64,000 nt of DNA from Euryodendron excelsum (Eukaryota > Streptophyta > Magnoliopsida > Ericales > Pentaphylacaceae), in contig CM065384.1 of the NCBI GenBank assembly GCA_033060915.1, forward strand, positions 10,567,001 to 10,631,000. The letters run 5' to 3'. The stretch's first letter is position 1. The number at the start of each line of letters is the position of its first letter. This document shows, piece after piece, positions 31,017-43,177 of this stretch. The notes beneath the pieces were generated by a model. That model was not told where the DNA came from. It saw only the letters and a program-made list of their open reading frames with translations, and made no database searches. The translations under genes and the position numbers were made by a program.

Positions 31017-34000
31017 TCTAGTACATGCTAGTGCCTTCCAGTCACTTCTAGATCAATTCCAAGAGCATCCGGTCAAAATAACCATTTTACTCCCAGGCAT
31101 CCAATTACCTCCGGAAACCGCACTGGCTCTGAGTATCAAACCGGTTACCTTTCGAGGATACTTCTAATAGTATTCTCAATTTGCTAGTACCTTTTTGGAC
31201 CATTTTGGGTCCATTTTTGTAAAATTCGATATGAAATGATCGTTTTACCCCTGGTGGGCCGATGACCTTTTCCAACCACATTGGCTCTGGGTGTCAAACC
31301 AGCAATCTCTTGGAACACTTAGGGTCGATCTTGGTGTTCTTCTGGTTTAAATGACTGTTTTGCCCCTAGTGGGCTGGTGACCCTTTTCAATTATTCCTAC
31401 TCTGATTCTTAAGCTAGTAACATTGGGACATTTTTTCAGAGGTTTTCATCCATTGCCTGCCAAGTCTGGTTACTTGCCACCCTCCGGGTCATTCTCGGAC
31501 TTTTTGGAGTTACTCCTAGTGAAGCCAAACCAAAATTGCATGGTAGTCACTAGGACAGACACCCAAATCTTCTGTTTCTTGCCAACCTAAACACTTTCCT
31601 AAGGGGGTGGCATCACTAGTAGTTACGCCAAGGCAAATTTTGGCCTAGCACCACTACAATAGGCGCCAAGCTTATTTTCAGTGGCCTAAAAATACAAGCC
31701 ACCCCCTGCGTATTCTAGGTCAGCAAAATCACTCCAGAAACTCTGCCCTTCTGAAAACAAAGCTAGAATTCTCTCAAAACCCTAGCCTCTATACACTCAA
31801 ACTCTAGCCTCCATACAATCTATACACTCAAATCATTGCCTTGAAGCATCCATTGAAGATTAAGTGTTGCACGTTCAAGGCTCTCAAAGTCCAAGCAAAG
31901 TTCATCATCAAAGCAAAGATAAGATAAGGTAGGTTTCTAGATAAATTATGCAATCACCCCCTCTCTCTCTTCTCCCTCCTAACCTACTTGGGTTTTCTTC
32001 TATTTTAACCTTCATCTTCTACCTCCTCTTCTAGCATGCTTGAAACAAGGGACCTATTGGTTCATGCCTAGGAAGGCATTAGAGGGAATCACTGTGTCGG
32101 GGATTCTCTTCGAGTACAACCTAAGATGGTGTGGGTTCAGCCCTCTTAGTTATGTGGTGAAGCCTAACCTTATATATTCATGTCCTTATTACATTATTTC
32201 TATCATAATCAAGCATTCAAATGTTTTTTCAAACTTGCATCAAAAGTAGCTTTCAAAACTTGCATTTAAAGCTTTTTCCTTCAAAGTTGTTTTCAAAACC
32301 ACAATCTTAATATAATTCTAACTATTCCATGGTTAGGGTTATTTTAAGAAAGTGTTATATTCAATATGACCATCAAGGTCCAAATTTAAGTTCAAGTCTT
32401 AAATTGTTTTTCAAGAAATCACAACTCTAAGTTTATTCTAGACATTCCATGGTTAGGGTTGTTTTAAGAAAGTGTTACATTCAAAGAGACCATTAAAGTC
32501 CATATTAGGGTTTTAAACCCTAGTTGTTTCCAAAATCACCACCCTAGAATGGTTCTAGTCTTTACATGATTAGAATCGTTTTAGGAAAGTGAGCTACTCA
32601 AGAGACTTTCACGAGTCTACATTCAAGCCTTTCTAAAATAAGTTCTGCAAATTCATTTCTTAAAAGTTCTTCTTAAAGATTTACTTTCTAAAAACTTTTT
32701 TCTTAAAATCCAAGTCAAAACCCTCGAACCCATCTTTAGGAAACCCTAGTTTTCTCACATAAAACCATAGCTTTCAATTTGCATCAAATCATAGATATTC
32801 AAAACCATTTTTTTTTTATATAAGATCATAGATTTCCTAATTCAAAAGTCACATAAAATGATAGATTTTCAAAACTAAAGCTTTCCAATTTCAAGTCAAA
32901 TCAAATCTTTCCTAATTCTAATTTCAAAACCTTCTAAAAACAAAACTTTCATTTTTCAATTGAAATCCAATCTTTCCAATTCAAAGTGCATTGCATAAAC
33001 TCTAGGTCCGAGGATTGCTTACACCTCTAGTTACCTCAAACCTAGGTCAAACCTTTTTCAAACTCAACTTTCTAAATTTAATGTTTCTAAATTCAAACCT
33101 TTCTCAATTTAAAGTTTTTCCTAAATCAAGTCTTTCCTAAAATGAAAAATTTTCTAAAATAAAACTTTCCTAATCTGAAACTTTTCTAATTTGAAACTTT
33201 TGTAAAATCAAACTTTTGCATGTTTAGACCCTAGGTTATGTAAACCGTAGGATGCCCAAGCCCTAGTTCAACCCCTAAACCTAAGTTAGGAAACCTCAAC
33301 TCTCTTCTAAATCAAGATGGTTTTCAAACTCCAATTCAAGTCAAGGTGATTTCAAAGTTCAATTCAAACTTTCCAAAATAAGTCAAAGTTCTACTTCAAA
33401 GTTCAATTTCAAATCAAAGTCATTTTCAAATCAAAGTTTAATTTCCAATCTTCAAATCAAGTTCAAATTAATCCCTTTTCAAGTCAAACTTTTCAAAGGC
33501 CCCAAAGTGTCTTTCAAATCAAACAATACCCCAAAAGTGTCTATTTTCAATCGGACCCCGAGTTTGAACTACAACTGACCTGATTCCCAACAAAGGGATA
33601 CGTAGGCAACCGTCATGGGTGCAGTCATAACCTTTTTCAAAATCTCTCTCCAAGTTTAAATTCTTTTCATACACTTGCATATCATGCATCACATCATTTC
33701 TAAAGTGATGACATAAACCTTTTTCTAAAATTCTCAAAAAGAATATAATTGGACATTGGATAATCAAAGAATCTAAATGAGTGAATCTAGGGTAAAAAGG
33801 ACACATAGGTACTGCAAGGGCAGGATAGGGTGATAGCCTAGTCTATTTTCTCTATACGTAACTAACCTCTAAATCTAGAATCACTATTTTCGAGAGACCC
33901 AAAATGGAGTTATTTTTAAAAGGGACTTAAATCTTTCCAAAGGTTGCCAAACAACCTGTTTTCTTAAAAAAAAAAAAAAAAACCCTCTTTTGAGGAAGTT

Positions 34001-34240
34001 TTTCAAAACATTTTCAAAAAAACTAAGTTTAATATTCAGATTGCACTTTGTTTTAGGTGACCTAACTCACCTTAACAAAGTTAGGTGCGACTCCAAATCT
34101 TTTGCCAAAAGCCTTTATTTAAGTCAATTTTCAATTCAAGCCCAGTTGCACTCGTTCTTCTGGGAGGAGGAGTTCTAATAAAAGAGTACCGTGTGTTTCC
34201 TACATATCATCTTGATGGTGCGACAAACTGGGGCGCGACA
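31017..34240 (+). repeat. LTR-1 (Tat group), right piece
   Basis: Starts with the second copy of TCTAG (31017-31021) and then continues LTR-1 where 5215 left off (CCTTCCAGTCACTTCTAGATCAATTCC, compare 6163-6190 in LTR-2). It contains degenerate palindromes (31606-31670), a decayed TATA region (TAAAAATA near 31687), three hairpin modules (32310-32590), a G-poor tract and the terminal block. It ends GGGGCGCGACA at 34240. No primer site follows, so either it is a solo LTR or the rest of its element has been lost. Its start lies left of the window, behind the Athila-like element. Confidence 0.82.
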
Positions 34241-36553
34241 AGGATAAAGTTTGAAAACTTAGAAAATGTATTTGGAATGAAACTTTTGAAAGCAAAAAAA
34301 GTTTGAAAAACCTAGATGGTGTTTTGAGATGAAACTTTTTGAAGGAAAAAGTTTGGAGAACCTAGAAGATGTTTTTGGAATGAAACTTTTAAAGCAAAAA
34401 TTACATGAAACTTAGAATTTTTTAAACGAAACTTTTTGAAAAAAAAGTTTAAAAACCCAAAATCTTTTAAAAGAGACTTTTTATGGTGATAGCTTGAAAA
34501 CCTAAAATTTTTGAAATGTTTCCAGTCTTTTTGAGGCGAAAGCTAAAAAACCCAAAAATTTTGGAAAGCTAGACTTTTTGAGATGAAAACTTGAAAACCC
34601 AAGAAATTTGGTTTTGCAAACGCGGCTTTTGAAGAAAAAAGCTCAGGAAACCTAAGAAATTTTTTTGAGAGTGAAACTTTAAGGAAGAGAGTTTGAAAAC
34701 TTTTGGAACCTTTTTTAGAACAGAACTTTTGAAGGATAAAGCGCGAGAAATCCGAGAAATGTTCTTAAGATTAAAATTTTTGAAGGAAAACCTTTGGAAG
34801 CCAAGGAATATTTTTGAAGCTAAACCATTTTAAGGAAAAAGTTTAAAACACTAAAAAAATTAGTTTGAAATAAAACCCTTTTAAGGAAAAAGTTTGGGAA
34901 ACCTGGGAAATTGTTTTTAAAATGAAAATTTTTGAAGGGAAAAAATTTGAAAACCTTGGCCTGACTTGAAACTTAAAATTTTTTGAAGAAAAGGTTTTTA
35001 GAAACCTTGATTTGACTTGATTCTTGAAACTTTTGAACAAAAAGTTTGAAAAACTCGATTAGATTTTAGAATTTGAATTTTTTGAAATTTTTTTTTAGAA
35101 AACTTGATTTGAATTACAACTTGAAACGTTTTGAATAAAAAGTTTGAAAAACTTGATTTGACTTTACAATTGAAACTTTTTGAAGAAAAAGCTTAGACAA
35201 CAATTGGACATTCAAAACTGTTTTAAAATTTGAAAGAAAGCAAAATCTTTTGATTTGAAAATTGAAATTTTTTGTAGGAAAACTTTTTGAAATTTTGAGA
35301 ATTGATTTTTGAAATTGATAGAAAGCTAGAGCTTTTAATTTTGAAATCAACTTTCAAATTGAAATTGAAACTGAAACTTTTTATGGAGAAAGTTTTAAAA
35401 ACTTTTGAACTTGATGTCATTTAATTTGAAAGAAAGCAAGAGGTTTCATGTTTAAACTTGATTTTGAAATTGAAACGTTTTTGAAGAAAAAATTTTGAAT
35501 GCCTTCAAGCTTGAGAATGATTTGGAAATTACAGAAAGTAAGGGTGTTCAATTTTGTAGTGGATTTTTTCAAACTTTTTGTAGAAATAGTTTTGAAAACT
35601 TTTGAAGTTCAAAATGATTTGGAATTTGAATAAAAGCAAGAGTTTTCATCCTTTGGAATTGATTTTGAAATTATAATTAAAACTTTTTGTAAAAAATTTT
35701 TTGAAATTTTTTGAACTTGAAAATTGATTTTGAACTTAAAAAAAAAGAGCAAGAGCTTTCACTTGTGAAGTTGATTTTGAAAATGGAATTAAACTTTTTG
35801 TAGAAAAAGTTTTGAAAATTTTTTAATGTGAAAATGTTTTAACTTTGAAAGAAAGCAAAAGCTTTTGCTTTCGAAATTGAGTTGGAATTGAAAGTCGAAA
35901 CTTTTTGTAAAAAAACTTTCGAAAAATTTTGAACTTGAAAATTGATTTTGACTTTTGAAAGAAAGCAAGAGTTTCCACTTTTGAAATCGATTTTGAACTT
36001 GGGAAAAGAAATTTTTTGTAGAAAAAGGTTTTGAAAACTTGTGAATTTGAAAGAAAGCAAGAACTTTTGCTTTTGAAATATTTTGGTTGATTTGGTAAAA
36101 ATCATACCTTTGCTTTGTTAGAGGCTCTAAAGATGAATTAAGACTGGGAAGTCACGAGAGGTTTTTTCATGTTGATAAGGGGGAATCATTTGTAATTACT
36201 TTGTCTTGAATGTTAGAGGAGAAGACAAATATAGCCTCTTAGATTGAGATTTTTAGAGATTGGAATACTTGGTGTTCATTTGGTTGTTGAGTTCTACTTT
36301 CACTTGGCACGACAGGATTCTTGTTGACATCTAAGGGGTTGTGCTTCTCTAAAGTCTAGCATCTTAAGTTGGTTTCTAGAGGGGATGAGGTCCTTTTTGA
36401 AAAGTTTGAGGTATCTAGAAGGTCAAACATCCTTGATCAGTTTGTCTTGGATGGATCAAATGGTTTCAAGTTGAATGGGAGGTGTAGGGTGTTGCCCCAT
36501 TTTTCAGGGTTAGAAAAAGGTTGTATCAAGCCACTTAAAGTTGATTGGGAGGT
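34241..36553. repeat. Orphan C-poor tandem repeat tract
   Basis: 34241-35200 is made of degenerate ~60-bp units with GAAACTTTTTGAAGGAAAAAGTTTGG-like sequence. 35225-36090 has nine units of 92-114 bp marked by GAAAGAAAGCAAGAGCTTTT (near 35232, 35323, 35428, 35533, 35629, 35743, 35847, 35957 and 36049). 36091-36553 is non-repetitive and I recognise nothing in it, except TGTTGCCCCATTTTTCAGG at 36490, which resembles a Tat-group LTR end. The C-poor strand bias resembles the leader tracts of minus-oriented Tat LTRs, so it may be part of a further, unassigned LTR. No coding sequence. Confidence 0.65.
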
Positions 36554-38968
36554 TGCGCGCCCCATTTTTGGACACCAAGCCCTCTTGGCTCGGGAAAAAG
36601 CATGGTGCTCTCTTATTAGAACTCATCCTCCTAGAAGGATGAATGTGATAAGGTTTGAATTTTTGAAATGGAATTGATTAGGGCTTTTTGAAAAAATATT
36701 TGGAGTCGTCACCTAACTTATTTAAAGATGTGCTAAGTCATCTCCACTAAATAAAACTCAAAGGTTAAACTTAGGTTTTTGAAAAATGTCCTCATGAGAG
36801 GGTTTTAGAAGGTAGGGTTGTTTGAAAACCCTAAAAATGTTGAAAAATCCTTTTGAAAATTGGCTCAGGTTTTAGTCTTTGAAATAGAAATTCATAATTC
36901 TGGGGGTTGGTTATGTGTAGAGAAGATGTCCTAAGACCATCACCCTACCCCGCCCTTGCGGTACCCATATGTTTATTTACCTTTTACTCACCTAATTATG
37001 ACTCACCGATTACCTATGTTTAATGTCATCCACTTAGAAAGCATTTGAAAACAAAGTTTGAAAAAGAGTTTAAAAGATGGAATTGAGTTTGAAAAATGGT
37101 TATGGAATTGGAAATTTAAAAAGGGTTGTAGAATTGAAAATTTGAAAAGAGTTATGACTGCACCCCATGAAAGATTGCCTACGTACCTCCTTAAAAAGGA
37201 TCAGGTTAGCCGTAGTTCGGACAAGAGTCCGAAGGAGTTGAAATTTTGAAATGGGCTTCTATTTCTAGACAAGTTTCATTTTTAGAAAGTTTCCTTTTCA
37301 GGAAATTTTAAGTTTGAAAGTGTTTGCTTTTCAAGAAAGTTGGATTTTGAAAATGTTTTCTTTTCAAAAAGATTTGATTTGATTTTGAAATGTTTCCTTT
37401 TCAAGAAGACTTGATTTGAAAATATTTCCTTTTCAGGAAGATTGGATTTGATTTTGGAATGTTTCTTTTTCAGCAAGATTGGATTTGATTTTGAAATGTT
37501 TTCTTTTCAAGAAGACTTGATTTCATTTGAAAAGATTGAGATTAGATTTGAAAAAGATTCGATTTGAGAATTTTGAAAATATTTAATTTCGTTTTTGGAA
37601 AATATTTGTTTTCTTTCTTGAAAAATATTTGATTTGTTTCCTTTCGAAAAGATTTGAAAATATTTGGAAGATTTGAAAGGGTTTGAAAAGATTTGAAAAG
37701 GTTTTGTTTCCTTTTTGAAAAATATTTGATTTACTTGGAAAAGGTAAGTTTGGATTGTTTTCAAAATAGGAGGAGTTGATTTAGGGTTTAAATTTGAAAG
37801 CTTTGAAAAATGAGTGATTCGAGGGGTTTGAAATAGAAGGTTTTGATTCAATTGATTTAAAAAGGAAAGTTTGAAGAGGAAAGGTTTGATTGATTTGGAA
37901 ATTGAGGAGGGTTTTGAAAAATGTATTATTTTGGTTTTAAAATGGAAGGTTTCTAAGTTGGCAAAAATAGGATCTTCGTAGGATTGGACTTCTAGGGTTT
38001 TGACAAATACCAATTTCGTAAATGGTTCAAAAAATGAGTTTTTGAAAGCATGTTTTAGGGTTATAAGCCCTAAATTGGATTTTAGACATCCAAATGAATA
38101 TCGCACTTTGCCTAAAGCCATTCTAGCCATTAGAAGGCAAGAATCACTTTAGGCTCGTGACTTGAAAAACAACTCAGGCATGAGGCAAAAAATGTAGACC
38201 TTTTCGAGTCGTTTTGAATGTCACACGTTCTCCGAGACAACCTTAGTCATGGAATAACTAGGATAATTTTGGAATTATATTTTTTGAAAAGAAAACCATA
38301 TAGGCTATTAGAAGCTATTTCAAATGTCACAATTTTTTACGAAAATCCAAACCATGAAAGGGTTAGGATTAACCTAGAATTATGGTTTTTAGAAAGCAAC
38401 TTTGAAATTGGTTTTTAGGGATAAAGAGATGACAAAAATTCAAATGTATGACAACGATAGTAATGGCATGAATCATACAAGGCTAGGTATCACCACATTG
38501 CAAGAGGGCCCTAAGGCCATGCCACGAGGCCAGTGAAAGTCAAAAAGGGAGTCCCGATTGGCAGTCCCCTCTCATCCACTCTCGACATGGACTTAGCGTC
38601 CTCTTGTTCTAAGCATGCAAGAAAGGGAGGGTTTAGAGATAGAGGTTAAAAAAAGGAAGAACCCAAGTGGGTTCGGAGAGAGAAGAGAGAGTGGAGTACG
38701 AAAAGTAAATGGAAGATGTACCTTATCTCGTTTCTTCTTTCTTTCATGGGGGCTCGGGCCTTGGACTTGGGAAGACTTCGGGAGCTTCCAGGCAGTGGAG
38801 GATGGCCTCTAATAGAATTCAGGAGCTAGGGCTTTGGAGTTTCAGAATAGGGCTCGATCGTCGAGACTTCAAGAGAGAAAGAAAGAGGGCATCGGGAGCT
38901 GTCTTGGCACAGAGAGAAAGATTTTTTGGAGAGATTTTTTGACCCAAAATAGTGAGGGTGAAGGCCTG

Positions 38969-38976
38969 TATTTATA
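38969..38976 (-). promoter_or_regulatory. TATA box of the minus subfamily-B LTR
   Basis: Plus strand TATTTATA, element strand TATAAATA, with palindromes immediately upstream in the direction of transcription. Confidence 0.7.
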
Positions 38977-39370
38977 CTGCAAAATCGGAGGAGTTGTACG
39001 CCACTCATAGTGGTGCACGCATTAAGTTTGGTCGTATGCCACTAAGAGTGGCGCAAGGGCCTTCATAAAGGCTGAAGAAAAGGCTCGATACAGCGCTTAT
39101 TTGATGATGGTCGATTTCTAACCAATTTTTACAACCTGGGGGGTTCGTGTGAGCTTTTAGAAGTGGCTCAAGGCTAAAAAAGGTCATGCTTCACTCGAAG
39201 TGGAGCAGGGAGGTTTTGGTTCAAAAAGGAAAGCATCGGATGGCGGGGCCCGACCAGAAATGGAAGAGAATGCTATAGAGAGTGCCCTGGAGATTGCCAG
39301 TTTGATTTCTAGAGTTGGTGTGGTTGAAGAGAGTGATCAGATTATGGTCACCTCATCTCGAGAGCTCCAT

Positions 39371-39500
39371 GGTTGACCACGCTTAACCGGGGTTGGCTGG
39401 GTTGACCAAGGTTAACTAGGGTTAATCGAAGTTGACTGGAATTGACTAGGGTTGACTGCGGTTAACCAGAGTTAACTGGGGTTAACTAGAGTTAACTGGG
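39371..39500 (-). promoter_or_regulatory. W-box-like repeat array (minus LTR-B)
   Basis: Degenerate ~22-bp repeats of the GGTTGACTAGGGTTAACTGG kind. I count five TTGACC/TTGACT motifs (the WRKY-binding W-box core) plus several TTAACC/TTAACT variants that look like mutated copies. Confidence 0.7.
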
Positions 39501-40586
39501 GCGTTGCCAGTTTGATACATAGAGCCGATGTAGTTTCCTAGGACGTTTGGATGTCTAGGGGCAAAATGGTCATTTTTCACCTGTTAGAACCCCATTTTGG
39601 CCACTTGGCAATCTTCGGTCCGACCGAAAGCACTTCCAAATCAACACAACCATACTTAAGCCCAAACTGGTTTTCTTGATCCAGTTCAATCTGTCAACTG
39701 CCTTGTGGGCCTACTGGGCCCACTAGAGGCAAAATGATCGAAATGCCCCTGTTGCATTACTTAGTCCAATCCAGATCGGCACGTCTTCCATAAGACGATA
39801 AGTCTATTCAAATCCAAAGTCAATTCCATTTGTCCTATCATTCGAGAAAGTTAATCCCTCATTGATGCTAAGACCATTCACCTTGCATGACACGATCACC
39901 AAGAAGGTTTATTCCTCGGATCGGTAAAGGCGTTTTCACACTCATCTCCAGAAAGTACTTAAGTCCCCAAGTTGGAAGAGCGGTTCACTTTTGGCGCCTG
40001 TTAGCCCGCCATTGTAGAGTGTCCGCTAATCCGGTACGTTCTTTGAGAAAGCACAAATCACTCAAGAACGGAAGACCGACCAAGCTTGGCACGTTCTTTG
40101 AGAAAGCACAAACCCCTCAAGAATAGAAGATCATCCAAGTTTGGCACGTTCTTTGAGAAAGCACAAATCCCTCAAGAATGAAAGAATGTCCCAGTCTGGC
40201 ACGACCTTTGAAAAAGTTTATCCCTTAATACGGTAAGACCTTTTCAAGCCTATCCATCGAAAAAGTACTAATTCCTCTGACATAAGTCCAAACTAGATCC
40301 AAGCCGGTCAATACAAACGCCTGCTAGCCTGTCCTAGTGAAAAATGATAATTTTGCCCCCCAACAGGCCAGGCACGTTTCTCAAGAAAGTACAAAGTCCT
40401 TAGAACTGTAAGACCACCTTCTAGAGCTATCCGTAGATGGTCCGGCATATCCAATGCCATCCAATCAACCCCGATCCTTTCTCGGAGCTCTCTTGGTTAA
40501 AATGACCATTTTTCCCCTAGGCATCAAAATTCCCTAGGAAACAACACCGGCTTTGGGTATTAAACCGATAACACCCTAGTAATCCT

Positions 40587-40683
40587 GGTCAACCACAGTC
40601 AACTCTAGTCAACCCCGGTCAACTCTAGTCAACCCAATCAACTCTAGTTAACCTAGTTAACCCCAGTCAATATTGGTCAACCC
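40587..40683 (+). promoter_or_regulatory. W-box array in the U3 of plus LTR-B
   Basis: Seven (A/G)GTCAA motifs, the reverse complement of the W-box TTGAC(C/T), within about 100 bp, in units of about 22 bp (GTCAACTCTAGTCAACCCCG). The array is about 375 bp upstream of the TATA box. Confidence 0.75.
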
Positions 40684-40884
40684 TAGAACTCCCGGGATGA
40701 GATGACCGTGATCTGGTCAGTCCCTTCAACCATACCGACTTTGGGAATTAAACCAGTAACCTCCAGGACACTTTCCAGAGTATTCCTTTCCATTTCTAGC
40801 CAGGCCTCGTTGTCTGGCACCTTCCCTTTTCAAACCAGAATCTTGCTGCTCCACTTTGGGTGAAGCATGACCATTCTTTAGCTT

Positions 40885-41040
40885 TGGGCCACTAATAGTG
40901 GCGCATAACCCCCCAAAATCAATTATGAATCGACCAGCCCTGTATCTAGCCTTTTTCTAAGCTAAATTTAAATGCCCTTACGCCACTCCTAATGGCGTAC
41001 GGCTAAGCTCAAAGCATGTGCCACTAGAAGTGGGGCATCA
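40885..41040 (+). promoter_or_regulatory. Palindrome array of LTR-B
   Basis: Three diverged modules, GGCCACTAATAGTGGCGC (40888-40905 region), GCCACTCCTAATGGCGT (40982-40998) and GTGCCACTAGAAGTGGGGC (41019-41037), directly upstream of the TATA box. The arms are kept although the outer G/C bases differ from the A-subfamily. Confidence 0.75.
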
Positions 41041-41057
41041 CCCCTCTAAATTTGTAC

Positions 41058-41065
41058 TATAAATA
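41058..41065 (+). promoter_or_regulatory. TATA box of plus LTR-B
   Basis: TATAAATA followed by CAAACCTACCCC, in the same context as in the other Tat-group LTRs. Confidence 0.72.
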
Positions 41066-42333
41066 CAAACCTACCCCCTCACTATTTTGGGTTGGAAAAA
41101 TTACCCAGAAATTCTCCCTCTTTCTTCCAGACAGCTCCCGGAGCCCTCTCTCTCTCTCCCTTAAAGTCTAGCGATCGAGCCGAAGGTCCGAAGCCTTAGC
41201 CTCCAAGCTCCACTGAAGGTCCACCCCGCTGCCCGGAAGCTCCCGAAGTCTTCTTAAGTCCACGGCCCGAGCCTCTATCAAAGAAAGAAGAAACGAGACA
41301 ATGTAATCCTCTATTTACCTTTCTGTATTCTCCCACTTTCTCATCTGCCTTCGAACCCACTTGGGTTTTTTTCTTTTTTAATCCCCTATCTCTAAACCCC
41401 CCCTTTCTTACATACTTGAAACAAGAGGACGTTAAGTCCATGTCGAGAGTAAACAAGAGGAGATTACCAATCGAGACCCTCTTCTTGGCCCTCACTTGCT
41501 TCACGACATGGCCTTAGGGCCGTCTTGCAATGTGGTGATGCCTAGCCTTGTATGTTTCATGTCATTATTATTTCCATCATGCATATGCATTCTTGCCATC
41601 TGTTTATCCCCTTAAAACCATTTTCAAAAGTAGCTTTCTCAAAACCACAATTCTAGGTGAATCCTAACCCTTTTATGGTTAGGGTTCTCTTAGAAAGGTG
41701 TGACGTTTTTAAATGGCTCCCATTAGCCTACATTTCCTTCTTTTCAAATACTCGTTCTCGAAATGATCCTAGTCTTTCATGATTAGGTTTGTTTTGAGAA
41801 ATGTGTGACATTCAGAAGGACCCAAAAGGTCTACATTTTTGGCCTCGTACCTTTATTGTTTTTGAAGGCCACAAGCCTAAAGTGATTCTAGCCTTTCAAT
41901 GGCTAGAATAGCTTTAGGTAAAGTACGATATTCATTTGGATGTCTAAAATTCAAGTTAGGGTTTCAAATCACTCCTTTTTCAAAACTTCCAAATTTAAAA
42001 AACTAAATCAACTCTTTCCAATTTGGAAACAATCCAAATTTGCCTTTTCCAAAATCAAATCTTTTCAAATCAAATCAATCTTTTCAATTAAAATCCAATC
42101 TTAATGAAAAGGATACATTTTCAAATCAAATAAAATCTTCCTAAAAAGGAAATGTCTTTTCAAATCCAATCTTCCTGAAAGGAAACATTTCCAAGTCAAA
42201 TCTTCCTTAAAAGGAAACATCTTTTTAAATCCAATCTTCCTGAAAAGGAAATATTTTCGAACCGAATCAAATATTTTTGAAAAAGAAATATTTACAAATC
42301 AAATCTCAATCTTTCTGAAAAGGAAACATTTTC

Positions 42334-43130
42334 AATAACTTATCGTAAAACATGTGAACATATTGCAGTTCTCGATTCAAACATAAGTGTGCTACAACTC
42401 GACATATGAGCTAGGCTCCATAGTAACCATGTAGGTCACACTAAGGCTCTTTAGGCCAGGGACGTCTCCTAACATAGATAGTTTATTTCTTGTCCCTTAT
42501 CGTAGGATTATCGAGCTAGATTAAGGTCTTGCATCTCTTTTATTTAAACATTATAGTCCTTGGTTTCATTCATAACATAAATATAACTTGCATGCACTTG
42601 AAATATGACATTTGTAATTGAACGTAACATTGATGCATTGAAACATATGGAAAACATTCATGATATAGAAGTGAGCTTAAAATATTTGAAAAATAATAGA
42701 GTTTTACTCATGGCATATTGTTACTCACCTCTTTCCAATTGAATAGGTGATAAACAAGGTGTTCCTTTCTGTCTCTAGTTTTTCCAACTCCACAATGGGT
42801 TTCTAAGATTGGTTGAGCTCTTCTTGCTTCCTCCTCTTTTTTTTGATCTTCTCCCTTCAATCTCCCTCCTCTAACTCTTCTCCTCTTTCTATCTCTCGCT
42901 CTCCTTCTCTAGAAATGGGTGTGTGTGTGTGTGAGTGTGTAGTGTATATACATAGGTATATAAGATGATACACATGAGAAATAATCTCATGTGTCTCACC
43001 CCAAGAACTTAAGTTACAATTTAACTCCCAATTGGTCACTTTGACCCAAAAGGAATAACATCTAACATTAAACAACACAAATGCCTTCATTTACATAAAT
43101 GAAGAAAATTAATGGGTTCAGGGTATTACA
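42334..43130 (-). repeat. 3' LTR of the chromovirus, truncated
   Basis: Aligns to about 48158-48969 of the right LTR (shared landmark CATATGAGCTAGGCTCCATAG) and ends GGGTATTACA. It lacks the ~360 bp corresponding to 47798-48157 and a further ~40 bp near 42535. A GT-rich microsatellite lies at 42909-42940. Confidence 0.85.
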
Positions 43131-43146
43131 TCCTTCCCCCCTTAAA
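43131..43146 (-). other. Polypurine tract of the chromovirus
   Basis: The minus strand reads TTTAAGGGGGGAAGGA directly before the LTR start TGTAATACCC, the typical arrangement before the 3' LTR in this family. Confidence 0.8.
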
Positions 43147-43177
43147 TAAGTTGGGTCCCCAAACTTAACACAAGCTA

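Larger units (their letters stand above)
36554..39581 (-). repeat. LTR, subfamily B, minus orientation
   Basis: Starts TGCGCGCCCCATTTTTGG, the 3' end of a Tat-group LTR read on the plus strand. It then has the terminal block (GTCGCCACCTAAC variants), a C-poor tract built of TTTCCTTTTCAAGAAG-type units, hairpin modules (38100-38370), TATA box (38969-38976, minus), palindromes (38998-39055) and a W-box-rich repeat (39371-39500). It stops at GTCATTTTTCACC, short of the expected LTR start, because another subfamily-B LTR begins at 39582. No primer site lies left of 36554. Confidence 0.8.
39582..42333 (+). repeat. LTR, subfamily B, plus orientation, truncated
   Basis: Starts TGTTAGAACCCCATTTTGG and shares its order of parts with 59123-59756 and with the minus copy. 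It has the GGCACGTTCTTTGAGAAAGC repeats (40035, 40088, 40144), W-box array (40587-40683), palindromes (40885-41040), TATA box (41058-41065), hairpin modules (41660-41910) and a G-poor tract with TTCCTGAAAAGGAAAC units (42100-42330). The 3' end is missing: the chromovirus LTR follows at 42334, and the sequence right of the chromovirus is not its continuation, so a deletion has occurred. Confidence 0.8.

Noticed and set aside
37507..38130. 207-residue minus-strand frame rich in F, K, S and N
   Set aside because: Low-complexity translation of the G-poor leader tract of LTR-B, where stop codons are rare on one strand because of base bias.
39887..40126. 79-residue plus-strand frame in LTR-B
   Set aside because: Lies over the GGCACGTTCTTTGAGAAAGC repeats. 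The related LTR-F has stops and indels here.
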